DNA of 64,000 bases from Allobosea sp. LC85 (GCF_000735605.1 NZ_JPKG01000027.1:1-64000); one strand, 5' to 3'; positions 1 to 8,654 are shown, counted from the stretch's first letter. Translations and numbers: made by a program. Notes: generated by a model from the sequence alone, not told the origin.

Positions 1-141
1 GCCAAGCTCAAGGCGCATCTCCGAAAGGCGCAGGCCAGAACCTTCGATGCGCTCTGGAAGGCCGTCGGCAACATCTGCGACCTATTCAAGCCGCAAGAGT
101 GCCAAAACCTCTTCAAACATGTCGGGTATGCGTACGATTAA
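1..141 (+). CDS. IS630-family transposase, C-terminal fragment cut by the window edge
   Basis: The frame is open from base 1 to a TAA at 139-141 and gives 46 residues. They include the segment DLFKPQECQNLFKHVGYA, which resembles the last helical part of IS630/Tc1-type DDE transposases (pattern LFxPxECxNxFxxxGY). The catalytic DDE core would lie left of the window, so intactness cannot be judged. A hairpin repeat begins within a few bases of the stop, so the insertion sequence end probably lies between about 142 and 155. Family assignment rests on this short C-terminus only. Confidence 0.7.
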   Translation, partial: AKLKAHLRKAQARTFDALWKAVGNICDLFKPQECQNLFKHVGYAYD

Positions 142-144
142 ACG

Positions 145-220
145 TCCGATGATCTAAGCTTCTGTGTTTGCATCGGCTTTGCCCCGAAAACCGCAATCCA
201 CTTTTCGGGCCGATGCCTTA
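145..220 (-). repeat. Composite hairpin intergenic repeat, copy 1
   Basis: Read on the minus strand, the unit starts with TAA (218-220), then GCATCGG (210-216), CCCGAAAA and the complementary TTTTCGGG and CCGATGC arms ending at 170, then an AAACACA-type linker and AGATCATCGGA. The two nested arm pairs form one long stem-loop. Its TAA is the stop codon of the actR gene. The second hairpin seen in copy 3 is present only as its first half and is then replaced by the IS630 end. This copy carries GGGGCAAAG after the TTTTC, as copy 2 does. Confidence 0.85.
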
Positions 221-772
221 GCGCGGCGCGCGCTTCGCCAGGATGCGCTGCAGGGTGCGCCGATGCATCCCAAGCCGCCGCGCCGTCTCGGAGACATTGC
301 GGCTGCACAGCTCGTAGACACGCTGGATATGTTCCCAGCGGACACGATCGGCCGACATCGGATTTTCCGGCGGCATCGGCCGCGAATCGCGCGCGGCTGC
401 CAGGGCGGAGTGGATTTCGTCAGCGTCAGCGGGTTTTGCAAGGAAATCGAAGGCACCGAGCTTCACGGCACTGACGGCGGTCGCGATGTTACCGTAACCG
501 GTCAGCACGATACCGCGCGCGTCAGGCCGCCGCTCCTTCAGGCGGGCGATAACATCGAGCCCGTTACCGTCGGCAAGGCGCAGATCGATGACAGCAAAGG
601 CCGGAGCCTCTTCCTCGACAGCAGCAAGACCGGCCGAGACACTTTCGGCGATGCGTACGGAGTAACCCCGCCCTTCCATTGCCCGCGCGAGCCGGGTCAG
701 GAACGGCTTGTCGTCGTCGACGAGCAGCAGGGTCATGTCCGATTGGGCGGCGTCGTTCAGCGCCTGTTGCAT
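218..772 (-). CDS. actR: Redox response regulator ActR/RegA/PrrA family
   Basis: Cytoplasmic response regulator of the ActS/ActR (RegB/RegA) system, which controls redox-dependent genes such as those for respiration and carbon or nitrogen fixation. The receiver domain covers about residues 13-125, with the acidic pocket VDDD (18-21), phospho-acceptor Asp63 in VIDLRLADG and the conserved Lys in FLAKPAD. A short linker leads to a Fis-type helix-turn-helix ending in ETARRLGMHRRTLQRIL. The 184-residue length is typical of RegA. The ATG at 772 is preceded by AGGAGAG, so I prefer it to the upstream in-frame ATG at 835. actS lies directly upstream. The stop codon belongs to the adjoining repeat. Confidence 0.93.
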   Translation of the reverse strand: MQQALNDAAQSDMTLLLVDDDKPFLTRLARAMEGRGYSVRIAESVSAGLAAVEEEAPAFAVIDLRLADGNGLDVIARLKERRPDARGIVLTGYGNIATAVSAVKLGAFDFLAKPADADEIHSALAAARDSRPMPPENPMSADRVRWEHIQRVYELCSRNVSETARRLGMHRRTLQRILAKRAPR

Positions 773-834
773 CTCAACTCTCCTGCCACCGGTTCGGGCC
801 GGCGGAATTGTAACGCGATCATGGGCTTCGCGCA

Positions 835-2205
835 TCAGGACGGCGAGAAGGGGCCGTCACCCTCAGGTAGTGGCATTTCCCCCCGTTTTGAAGACCCGGA
901 AGGTTTTGCGTCGGCCTCGAACACCGCCCTCGGCCAGACCATACGGACGGACGCGCCGCTCGCCGGGGATGGCAGATTCGAAAATTCAAGCGCTGCGCCG
1001 CCGCGTTCCAGCAGCGTCTTTGCAATGAAAAGCCCCAGACCCAAACCGCCGCCGGCGCGACTTTCTGCCGCTGCGCGGGAGAGATAAGGCTCGCCGGCGC
1101 GCATCAGGACGTCGGGAGGAAACCCCGGGCCATCATCGGCGATGGTCAGCATGACATGCGTGTCGGTCCATTGTGCGATGATCGCCACCTCGGACCGGGC
1201 AAAGTCGACGGCATTGTCGACGATGTTGCCGAGGCCGTAGATCATGCCCGGGTTGCGCCGGCAGACGGGCTCCGGCTTGTCGCCGATCATCTCGATCCGG
1301 AACGGCACGCCGAACGGCCGCTGCGGGCCGGCCGTCTCCTCGATCAGCAGGCGCAGGGAGAGTTGGTCGAGCGGGCCGGCATCGTCGTCCTGAAGCGAGG
1401 TGAGCTTGCCGAGGATGCCGCGACAGCGCTCGACCTGCTCGCGCAGCAGCGTGATATCCTCCGCCATCTCGCCTTCCGGCGGGGCCAGCCGTGACAATTC
1501 ACGTGCCACCAGAGCGATCGTCGCGAGTGGCGTGCCGAGTTCATGCGCGGCTGCGGCGGCGAGGCCGTCGAGCTGTGAAAGATGCTGTTCGCGTGCCAGG
1601 ACCAACTCGGTCGCAGCGAGGGCCTCCGAGAGGTCGCGCGCTTCCTTGGCGACGCGCCAGGCATAGATGCCGGTGAAGCCGAGCCCGAGCACGAGCGCGA
1701 TCCAGGTGCCGGCCTGGTAGAACGGCGGCAATACCGGCCGGTTGGGCCCGGCCCAGGGCAGGGGCAGATGCGTGAAGTTGAGCACGCTCGCCAGCACGAC
1801 CGCCAGGAGCCCGAGCAGCATGGTGCGCTGCGGCGGCAAGGCGGTCGCCGAAATCATCACCGGCGCCAGGAACAGAATTGCGAAGGGGTTCTGCAGACCG
1901 CCGGTCAGGTAGAGCAGGGCCGCGAGCTGGATGATGTCGAAGGCCAAGAGCGCAGTCGCCGCATCCTCGCGCAGCCGGTGGCTGAGCGGAAAGCGAATGC
2001 GCAGCGCAATGTTCAGCCAGGCGGAGATTGCGATGGCGAGGAAACACCAGCCGAACGGCAGGGTGAAGCCGAGCCCGAAATGCACGCCGGCGACCGCGAG
2101 GCTCTGGCCGGCGATTGCAAGCCAGCGCAGCCGCACCAGGGTGTCGAGGCGCAAATGGCGGCTGGATCGCGCCAGCGGCGGAAGATCGGCATCAGGGACG
2201 GTCAT
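835..2205 (-). CDS. actS: Redox sensor histidine kinase ActS/RegB/PrrB family
   Basis: Membrane sensor kinase that autophosphorylates and passes phosphate to ActR according to redox state. About six membrane segments fill residues 25-185. They contain GGLQNPF (102-108), the RegB quinone-binding signature. The H-box AAAAHELGTPLATI has His221; Cys261 in VERCRGIL matches the redox-sensing cysteine of RegB. An N-box (NIVDNAVDFA) and G-boxes (ADDGPGFP, GGGLGLGLFI) complete the ATPase domain. I use the ATG at 2205, giving 457 aa near the RegB length; an in-frame ATG at 2259 would run through a palindrome. The actR start lies 63 bases downstream, so the pair is probably one transcript. Confidence 0.93.
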   Translation of the reverse strand: MTVPDADLPPLARSSRHLRLDTLVRLRWLAIAGQSLAVAGVHFGLGFTLPFGWCFLAIAISAWLNIALRIRFPLSHRLREDAATALLAFDIIQLAALLYLTGGLQNPFAILFLAPVMISATALPPQRTMLLGLLAVVLASVLNFTHLPLPWAGPNRPVLPPFYQAGTWIALVLGLGFTGIYAWRVAKEARDLSEALAATELVLAREQHLSQLDGLAAAAAHELGTPLATIALVARELSRLAPPEGEMAEDITLLREQVERCRGILGKLTSLQDDDAGPLDQLSLRLLIEETAGPQRPFGVPFRIEMIGDKPEPVCRRNPGMIYGLGNIVDNAVDFARSEVAIIAQWTDTHVMLTIADDGPGFPPDVLMRAGEPYLSRAAAESRAGGGLGLGLFIAKTLLERGGAALEFSNLPSPASGASVRMVWPRAVFEADAKPSGSSKRGEMPLPEGDGPFSPS

Positions 2206-2235
2206 GACGCCCAGGCATCCGATGACGGGCTGGGG

Positions 2236-2250
2236 TTTTGCAGTGCAAAA
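2236..2250. promoter_or_regulatory. 15-bp palindrome, candidate PhaR-type operator
   Basis: TTTTGCAGTGCAAAA consists of perfect 7-bp arms around one central base. It lies between the divergent actS and phaZ genes. The core TGC-AGT-GCA fits the TGC-N3-GCA pattern reported for PhaR, the PHB-sensing repressor of alphaproteobacteria. A PHB depolymerase gene starting about 145 bases away makes this a sensible target. The regulator assignment is inference; the palindrome is directly visible. Confidence 0.5.
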
Positions 2251-2395
2251 CTGTGGCAATTTGGCATTGAAGGGAAATCTTAGCCTTTAGCCGGATTGAA
2301 TGAGAGCAGAAACAATCTAGGCTGCGCTGTTTGTTGCGGCGCATCATCAGGTGCATCCGGCACCGGGGAGACATCGCCGCATGTATGGAGCTGCC

Positions 2396-3697
2396 ATGTC
2401 GTTCGCTTATCACGCCTACGAAGCGGTTCATACGATGGTCGCGCCCGTTCGTGGCATGTCGGATGCGCTGCAGCTGGCGTTCAAGAACCCAGCCAATCCG
2501 CTGACCTACACGCCGCTCGGCCGCACGGTTGCTGCGTCGTGCGAACTGTTCGAACGGATGACGCGGCGCTACGGCAAGCCCGCCTTCGATCTGAACGAGA
2601 CCACGATCGATGGCGTCAAGGTGGCCGTCGAGGAGCGCGTCGTCTGGGAGCGGCCCTTCTGCAAGCTGGTCTATTTCGACCGCAAGATCGCCGGGCGGCG
2701 CAAGCCGCAGCCCAAGGTTCTGCTGGTTGCGCCGATGTCCGGCCACTATGCTACGTTGCTGAGAGGCACGGTCGAGGCCTTCCTGCCCGGCCATGAGGTC
2801 TACATCACCGACTGGACGGATGCCCGTCTGGTGCCGCTCGCCGCCGGGCGCTTCGATCTCGACGATTATATCGACTACGTCGTCGGCATGCTGCAGACGC
2901 TCGGCCCCGACACCCATGTCATGGCCGTCTGCCAGCCTGCCGTCCCGGTGATTGCCGCGATCGCGCGGATGGAAGCGGAGAATGATCCCAGTGCGCCGCG
3001 GTCGATGACCCTGATGGGTGGTCCGATCGATACCCGCCGCTCGCCCACTGCGGTCAACCAGCTTGCCATGGAGCGCGGCACCGAATGGTTCCGCCGCAAC
3101 TGCATCACCATGGTGCCGTTCCCGCATATGGGCGCGTTCCGGGAGGTCTATCCCGGATTCATGCAGCTTTCGGGCTTCATGGCCATGAATATCGACCGGC
3201 ACGTCTCGGCCCATTACGAGATGTACAAGCACCTCATCGCCGGAGATGGCGATTCGGCCGAGAAGCACCGCGATTTCTATGACGAGTATCTCGCGGTCAT
3301 GGATCTGACGGCGGAATTCTATCTCCAGACGGTCGATACCGTGTTCGTCCAGCATGCCCTGCCCAAGGGCACCATGATGCACCGCGACAAGCCGGTTGAT
3401 CTGAAAGCCATTCGTCGTGTCGCGCTGATGACGGTCGAGGGCGAGAACGACGATATCTCGGGTGTCGGCCAGACACAGGCTGCCCATGATCTCTGCGCCA
3501 ATATCCCGGCCGACAAGCGCGTCCATTATCTCCAGAAGGGCGTCGGCCATTACGGCGTCTTCAACGGCTCGCGCTTCCGCGCCGAAATCGCGCCGCGCAT
3601 TTCCGATTTCATGGTCAGCCTCGACATGGAAGCGGCCAAGGTTCGTCGGGACGACAGTGCCGCCGTCGCGCGCAAAGCCTTGAAGATCGCGAACTGA
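2396..3697 (+). CDS. phaZ: Intracellular poly(3-hydroxybutyrate) depolymerase
   Basis: Degrades intracellular PHB granules to hydroxybutyrate units. The 433-residue protein fits the TIGR01849 PhaZ family: alpha/beta hydrolase fold with Cys179 in MAVCQPAVP as nucleophile (Cys replaces the usual lipase-box Ser, as in Cupriavidus PhaZ1), acid Asp in GENDDISG and His in GHYGVFNG. There is no signal peptide, which agrees with an intracellular enzyme. The ATG at 2396 has GGAG six bases upstream; an in-frame ATG at 2381 is an alternative. Its neighbour on the other strand is the redox kinase gene actS, and a candidate PhaR-like palindrome lies between them. Confidence 0.9.
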   Translation: MSFAYHAYEAVHTMVAPVRGMSDALQLAFKNPANPLTYTPLGRTVAASCELFERMTRRYGKPAFDLNETTIDGVKVAVEERVVWERPFCKLVYFDRKIAGRRKPQPKVLLVAPMSGHYATLLRGTVEAFLPGHEVYITDWTDARLVPLAAGRFDLDDYIDYVVGMLQTLGPDTHVMAVCQPAVPVIAAIARMEAENDPSAPRSMTLMGGPIDTRRSPTAVNQLAMERGTEWFRRNCITMVPFPHMGAFREVYPGFMQLSGFMAMNIDRHVSAHYEMYKHLIAGDGDSAEKHRDFYDEYLAVMDLTAEFYLQTVDTVFVQHALPKGTMMHRDKPVDLKAIRRVALMTVEGENDDISGVGQTQAAHDLCANIPADKRVHYLQKGVGHYGVFNGSRFRAEIAPRISDFMVSLDMEAAKVRRDDSAAVARKALKIAN

Positions 3698-3739
3698 AGC
3701 CCTTCCGCATCGCCGGCGAATCCAGCACAATTGCGGGCG

Positions 3740-4480
3740 ATGCGGCTCTCCCTGTTCAAGCGCCAGCCTGATCCGGATCGGATCGAGGTTGCTCATGCCG
3801 GTACGCTGTTTTCCGTTGCGGTGAAGCGGCGCGCGGCAGCGCGGCGGATGACATTGCGTGTCTCGCAGGCGACGGGCGAGATCACACTGACTCTGCCGGA
3901 GCGGGCAGACTTCCTCACCGGCAAGGTCTTCGCCGAGAATCATGGCGGCTGGATCGCGGCAAAGCTCGCCAGGCGTCCGCTTTCAGTGCCCTTCGAGCCG
4001 GGACAGGTCGTGCCCTTTCGCGGCGCGCCTCACCGTATCGTGCATTGGTCAAAGGTGCGCGGTATTACCCATGCCACCACCGACAAGGATGGTTCCGCCA
4101 TCATCGCGGTGGCCGGCGAAGCGGCCCATGTCGCGCGCCGGGTCAAGGATTTCCTGCGCCGCGCGGCACTCGAGGATCTCGAGCGTGCGGTCAGGCACCA
4201 CACGGCGACGCTCGGCATCCCCGCCCGCAAGATCACGATCCGCGATACCACGAGCCGCTGGGGCTCCTGTTCGTCGAAGGGGCACCTGAATTTCTCCTGG
4301 CGCCTGATCCTCGCGCCGCCCCTGGTGCTCGACTATCTCGCGGCCCATGAAGTCGCGCATCTCAAGGAGATGAACCATTCCCACCGCTTCTGGGCGCTGA
4401 CGCATAAGCTCTGCCCGCGGACCGAAGAAGCGGAAGCCTGGCTGAAGCGCCATGGCGCCGGGCTGCACGGCTACGGCTGA
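3740..4480 (+). CDS. YgjP-like zinc metallopeptidase-domain protein (M48-like, DUF45)
   Basis: A 246-residue protein of COG1451. The C-terminal half has the zinc motif HEVAHLKEMNHSHRFW at about residues 203-218: HExxH with a third histidine. The segment TSRWGSCSSKGHLNFSWRL just before it is the other signature of the family. There is no signal peptide, so it is probably cytoplasmic; its substrate is unknown. It begins 42 bases after phaZ and may be co-transcribed. The ATG at 3740 is chosen over a TTG nine bases upstream. Confidence 0.85.
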   Translation: MRLSLFKRQPDPDRIEVAHAGTLFSVAVKRRAAARRMTLRVSQATGEITLTLPERADFLTGKVFAENHGGWIAAKLARRPLSVPFEPGQVVPFRGAPHRIVHWSKVRGITHATTDKDGSAIIAVAGEAAHVARRVKDFLRRAALEDLERAVRHHTATLGIPARKITIRDTTSRWGSCSSKGHLNFSWRLILAPPLVLDYLAAHEVAHLKEMNHSHRFWALTHKLCPRTEEAEAWLKRHGAGLHGYG

Positions 4481-4568
4481 AGCTGAGGCTGCCTGGGCCA
4501 CAGGGGCTCGGCTCGACTTGAGACGCAACCTCCCCTAACCCGGCATCAGCCGAAACAGGGATGGTTCC

Positions 4569-5765
4569 GTGAAGCTGCGCCCCGACACGTTGGCAATGAC
4601 CGCCGTGCTTGCCATGCTGACGGCCCTCGGGCCGCTCTCGACCGATTTCTATCTGCCGTCCCTGCCCGAGATCGTTCGCGTCATGGGCACGGATATTGCG
4701 GGGGCGCAGGCGACGCTCTCCGCCTTTCTGTTCGGTTTCGCCGGAGGCCAGATCGTCTGGGGGCCGCTCTCGGACCGATTGGGGCGCAAGCCAGTGCTCC
4801 TCACCGGTCTGGCGCTCTTCCTGGTCGCGACCCTCCTTTGCGCCCTCGCGCCCTCGATCGAGTGGCTGGTCGCAGGCCGGGTCCTGCAGGCACTCGGCGC
4901 TTCCGGGCCGATTGTGCTTGGCCGCGCCATGGTCAGGGATCTCTATGAGGGGCCGCGCGCCGGCCGGGAATTCGCCCGCATGGGCATGATCATGGGGTTG
5001 GTCCCAGCCGTCGCGCCGGCGATTGGCGGCATCCTGCAGGCGGCCTTCGGCTGGCGCTCGACCTTTATCGCGACGCTGGCCCTCGCGCTGCTGCTGGCGG
5101 TCGTGATCATCCTGTTCCTGCCGGAAACCATCCGCACGCGTTCATCGGAGCGGCTGTCGCTGTTGGCGATTTTCCGTAGCTTCGGCGTGTTGCTCAGGAA
5201 CCGTCCCTATCGTGTCTATGTCGCGATCACGGCCTTGGCCTATGGCGGACTCTTCGCCTTCATCTCCGGCTCGTCTTTTGTGCTGATCAGCATCTACGGG
5301 CTGACGCCGCGCGATTACGGCCTGTCTTTCGGGTTCGGGGTGCTCGGCTTCATCCTGGGCACGATCATCGCCCAGCGTCTCGTCGGCAGGCATGGGCTGG
5401 ACGGCGTCATTGCGCTCGGCGTGGCTTTTCTGGCGGCGGGCGGGCTGAGCATGCTGCTATGCCTCACCGCCGGCTTTGGCGGTGCGCTCGGCGTCACGGT
5501 ACCCTGGGCGATCTATGCGATCGGCATCGGGCTCAGCATGCCGCAGGCCCAGGCCTCGGCGCTGATGCCCTTTCCGGATCGCGCCGGAGCTGCGTCATCC
5601 TTCGTCGGGCTCTGCCAGATGCTGTTCTCGGCCTGTGTCGGTCTTGTCGTCGGCAAGCTGCTGACCGACTCCGCCCTGCCGCTGCCCGCGATGATGTCAC
5701 TGCTCGGCGTGTCGGCACTGGTCCTGTTTCACGCCTCGCGCAAGGTCAGAGCGGCCAGGACCTGA
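4569..5765 (+). CDS. Bcr/CflA-type multidrug efflux MFS transporter
   Basis: Inner-membrane drug/proton antiporter of 398 aa with 12 predicted membrane segments. GPLSTDFYLPSLPEI in the first segment is the Bcr/CflA signature, and WGPLSDRLGRKPVLL is MFS motif A in the first cytoplasmic loop. A conserved Pro-rich stretch (GLVPAVAPAIGG) follows in segment 5. The start is a GTG preceded by AGGGA; an ATG nine codons later is possible. The substrate cannot be told from sequence. The stop lies five bases from that of the convergent penicillin-binding protein gene. Confidence 0.9.
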   Translation: MKLRPDTLAMTAVLAMLTALGPLSTDFYLPSLPEIVRVMGTDIAGAQATLSAFLFGFAGGQIVWGPLSDRLGRKPVLLTGLALFLVATLLCALAPSIEWLVAGRVLQALGASGPIVLGRAMVRDLYEGPRAGREFARMGMIMGLVPAVAPAIGGILQAAFGWRSTFIATLALALLLAVVIILFLPETIRTRSSERLSLLAIFRSFGVLLRNRPYRVYVAITALAYGGLFAFISGSSFVLISIYGLTPRDYGLSFGFGVLGFILGTIIAQRLVGRHGLDGVIALGVAFLAAGGLSMLLCLTAGFGGALGVTVPWAIYAIGIGLSMPQAQASALMPFPDRAGAASSFVGLCQMLFSACVGLVVGKLLTDSALPLPAMMSLLGVSALVLFHASRKVRAART

Positions 5766-5770
5766 AAGAC

Positions 5771-7927
5771 TCAACCGCCGAACAGCCGCTGGAGGAAGTT
5801 CTTCTCCTGTGGCGCAGGCGGCACCCAGGCGCGGTCGGAGCCTGCCGTCTGGGTCTGCGCTGGCGGCTGCATGCCGGCCACTGGCGCGCCACCATCGAAG
5901 ATCGATTTCGGCCCTGCGCGCCACAGCCCGCCCGGCAAAGGCGACGGCTGCAGGCCGACATGGGCGGCCTTCATGTATTTGCCCCAGACTTCGAGCGGCA
6001 ATCCGCTGCCATAGACCCGCTTCATCGCGCTGTTGTCGTCATTGCCGACCCAGACGGCGGTCACCAGCTTGGAGGTGAAGCCGACGAACCAGGCATCGCG
6101 GAAATCCTGCGTGGTGCCCGACTTGCCGCCGACCTCCCAGCCGGCAAGATTGCCCTTGCTGCCCGAGCCGCTCGTCATGGTCTCGTGGAACATGGCGTTG
6201 ACCATTGGCAGCACCTGCGGCTGCACCACCGTGCCGAAATTCGTGGCCTTGCGGGCATAGATCACCTTGCCCGAAACCGACTTCACCTCGCGAATGACAT
6301 AAGGCAGCACCGACTGCCCGCCATTGGCGAAGCTGGCATAGGCCGTCGTGAGCTCGATCGGCGTCACTTCCGAGGTGCCGAGCGCCAGCGAGCCATTGGC
6401 CTGAAGGCCCGAGGAAATGCCGAGCCGCTGCGCGGTGCGAACGACCTCCTTCGGCGTCACCTCCTGGTTCAGCTTCACCGCGACGGTGTTGATCGAGTGG
6501 GCGAAGGCGGTCTGCAACGTCACCGGGCCGCGATAGGTGCGACTGTTGTTTTCCGGCTGCCAGCCCTTGATCGAGACCGGGGAATCGTCGCGGATCGCGT
6601 CCGGCGTCAGGCCATGCTCGATCGCAGTCAGATAGACGAAGGGCTTGAAGGATGAGCCCGGCTGACGTTTGGCGGCGGTCGCGCGGTTGAACTGGCTCTT
6701 GGTGTAGTCGCGTCCGCCGATCAGCGCGCGCAGGGCCCCGTCCGGCGCCATGGAAACGACGGCACCCTGGCTGGCATTCAGCTTCCCACCCTGGGCGGCA
6801 AGCGACTCGACAAGGGTGGTTTCGGCCGCGGTCTGCAGTTTCGGATCGATCGTCGTCAGCACGGTGACGTCGCCCTCGACCGCACCGATGAAATCGTCGA
6901 GCACGTCCATGACGTAATCGGCCGCGTAGTTCACCGAACCGGCGCCGACGCGTTCGGCCGCTTCTGCCGGCGCGACCAATGCCGATTTCGCCGCAGCCTG
7001 GGTGACGAAGCCCTGCTCGGCCATGGCGGTGATCACGAGCTGCGCCCGCTTCTCGGCGGCATCGGGATTGCGGTTGGGAGCGAGCCGCGACGGCGCCTGC
7101 ACCAGGCCCGCCAGCATGGCGGCTTCGGGGACGGTGACCGAGCGGGCGGACTTGTTGAAATAGCGCTGGGCCGCCGCCTCGACGCCATAAGCGCCTGAGC
7201 CGAAATAGACGCGGTTGAGATAAAGCTCGAGGATCTGGTCCTTGCTGTAGGTCTGCTCCAGCCACAGCGCCAGGATCGCTTCCTGGATCTTGCGCGCGGC
7301 CGTGCGGTCCTGGGTCAGGAACAGGTTCTTGGCGAGCTGTTGCGTCAGGGTGGAGCCGCCCTGGACGCCGCCTCCTCGGTTGGTGACGTTACGCACCAGG
7401 GCGCGGGCGATACCGATCGGGTCGATGCCGAAATGCTCGTAGAAGCGCCGATCCTCGATCGCGACGAAGGCCTTGGGCAGATAGGGCGGAACCTCGCCAA
7501 GCGTCACGGTACGCCCGCCAGTCTCGCCGCGATTGGCGAGCAGCGAGCCGTCGGCGGCGAGGATCGCGACGTTCGGAGGCCGCTTTGGTACGGTAAGCTG
7601 GTTGATCGGCGGCAATTGCGCCGCGTGATAGGCTACCAGCCCGCCGACACCGATGACGCACCAGAGTCCGAGGACCAGCGTCCAGTACATCATCCGGCCG
7701 AGGAAGGAGCGGCGCTTGCGGCCACGCCGCCGGCCACCGCCATTTCCGCTGCCCTTGCGGATCTTCGGCATCTCTTCTCTCGGCTCCTGACGTGCGGCGC
7801 CGCGATGGCTGCGGCTCGAGCGATCATCGGCGGAGAGGCGCATGTCGAAGGCGTCGGAACTCTCGTTCCGCCCGCTCTCGAAGGACGGCTCACGCCGCTC
7901 GCCGCCTCGTCTTGCCCGATCGTTCAT
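5771..7927 (-). CDS. Bifunctional class A penicillin-binding protein (PBP1A family)
   Basis: Polymerises and cross-links peptidoglycan in the periplasm. A basic cytoplasmic N-terminus of about 90 residues precedes one membrane anchor (MYWTLVLGLWCVIGVGGLVA). The GT51 glycosyltransferase domain has catalytic Glu in AIEDRRFYEHFGID and the motif GGSTLTQQLAKN. The transpeptidase domain has SxxK in QPGSSFKPFVYL, SxN in HSINTVAV and KSGTT near the C-terminus. At 718 aa it is of the shorter PBP1A type without a large OB insert. The long Arg-rich N-tail could be shortened if a later start is used. It is convergent with the MFS gene. Confidence 0.92.
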   Translation of the reverse strand: MNDRARRGGERREPSFESGRNESSDAFDMRLSADDRSSRSHRGAARQEPREEMPKIRKGSGNGGGRRRGRKRRSFLGRMMYWTLVLGLWCVIGVGGLVAYHAAQLPPINQLTVPKRPPNVAILAADGSLLANRGETGGRTVTLGEVPPYLPKAFVAIEDRRFYEHFGIDPIGIARALVRNVTNRGGGVQGGSTLTQQLAKNLFLTQDRTAARKIQEAILALWLEQTYSKDQILELYLNRVYFGSGAYGVEAAAQRYFNKSARSVTVPEAAMLAGLVQAPSRLAPNRNPDAAEKRAQLVITAMAEQGFVTQAAAKSALVAPAEAAERVGAGSVNYAADYVMDVLDDFIGAVEGDVTVLTTIDPKLQTAAETTLVESLAAQGGKLNASQGAVVSMAPDGALRALIGGRDYTKSQFNRATAAKRQPGSSFKPFVYLTAIEHGLTPDAIRDDSPVSIKGWQPENNSRTYRGPVTLQTAFAHSINTVAVKLNQEVTPKEVVRTAQRLGISSGLQANGSLALGTSEVTPIELTTAYASFANGGQSVLPYVIREVKSVSGKVIYARKATNFGTVVQPQVLPMVNAMFHETMTSGSGSKGNLAGWEVGGKSGTTQDFRDAWFVGFTSKLVTAVWVGNDDNSAMKRVYGSGLPLEVWGKYMKAAHVGLQPSPLPGGLWRAGPKSIFDGGAPVAGMQPPAQTQTAGSDRAWVPPAPQEKNFLQRLFGG

Positions 7928-8255
7928 TCTGCCCCGTTACAGCCCCGTGAAACCGCGCCTTTGCACCGAAAACGCGCGAACGTCACACAGGAGTCAAACA
8001 TGGCGCTTTTAAGGGCCGGTTAAGGGAATCCGGATTTCGGCAGCGACCCGGAGCAGCGATGACTCGCACTTGTGGCAATTGCGTCAAGCCTGGCACTCCC
8101 GAAAGGAATGTTGCAGTGCAAACGTTCTTGTGAATTGAAAACCGTTAGAAACCGGACAACTTCGCCGCGCAGCCTCGATTCGATCCCGCAATTCGGCCCG
8201 AATCCAGACTGTTCCGATAGACTCGAGCTTCCGCGACCCAGAAGGTTATGTCCGA
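7928..8255. other. 328-bp divergent intergenic region (PBP / DoxX)
   Basis: No gene is visible. It must hold the promoters of the penicillin-binding protein gene (minus) and the DoxX gene (plus). The only distinct motif is TTGCAGTGCAAA at 8111-8122, identical over 12 bases to the core of the palindrome upstream of phaZ. No repeat copy or RNA gene was recognised. Confidence 0.6.
8111..8122. promoter_or_regulatory. TTGCAGTGCAAA motif, second occurrence
   Basis: Twelve bases identical to the centre of the 2236-2250 palindrome, here with 5-bp perfect arms. It lies 134 bases upstream of the DoxX start. It could be a second site for the same regulator, or chance, since the 7-base core is expected a few times in 64 kb. 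Confidence 0.3.
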
Positions 8256-8654
8256 ATGCAAGCCTCCAACTCCCTGAGCCGCTATGCGCCGCAGGCTCTC
8301 GCCGTTTTGCGCATCGTGACCGCGCTGATCTTCATCATCCATGGCACCCAGAAGCTCTTTGGTTTCCCGGCCGCGCCCGCCAGCGGCCTGCCCGGCGCCT
8401 TCACGCTGTTCTGGTTCGGCGCCATTCTGGAGGCCTTTGGCGGCTTCCTGATCCTGATCGGCCTGTGGACCCGTCCCGTCGCCTTCGTGCTGGCTGGCGA
8501 AATGGCCTATGCCTACTGGATGTTCCACGCACCGCGCAGCATCTACCCGCTGCTCAACGGCGGCGATGCGGCAATCCTCTACTGCTTCATCTTCCTTTAC
8601 CTGGTCTTCGCCGGAGCAGGCGCCTGGAGCGTCGATTCCCGCTCGAAGGGCTGA
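8256..8654 (+). CDS. DoxX family membrane protein
   Basis: A 132-residue inner-membrane protein with four hydrophobic segments. LRIVTALIFIIHGTQKLFGF at the start of helix 1 is characteristic of DoxX/SURF4-like proteins. Members have been linked to redox or membrane stress functions but the biochemical role is unsettled. It stands alone on the plus strand, with a hairpin terminator after it that it shares with trxA. The sequence gives no further clue to partner or substrate. Confidence 0.87.
   Translation: MQASNSLSRYAPQALAVLRIVTALIFIIHGTQKLFGFPAAPASGLPGAFTLFWFGAILEAFGGFLILIGLWTRPVAFVLAGEMAYAYWMFHAPRSIYPLLNGGDAAILYCFIFLYLVFAGAGAWSVDSRSKG

Noticed and set aside
2192-3943. 583-residue minus-strand open frame over phaZ
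   Set aside because: Antisense shadow; PhaZ catalytic residues are present on the plus strand.
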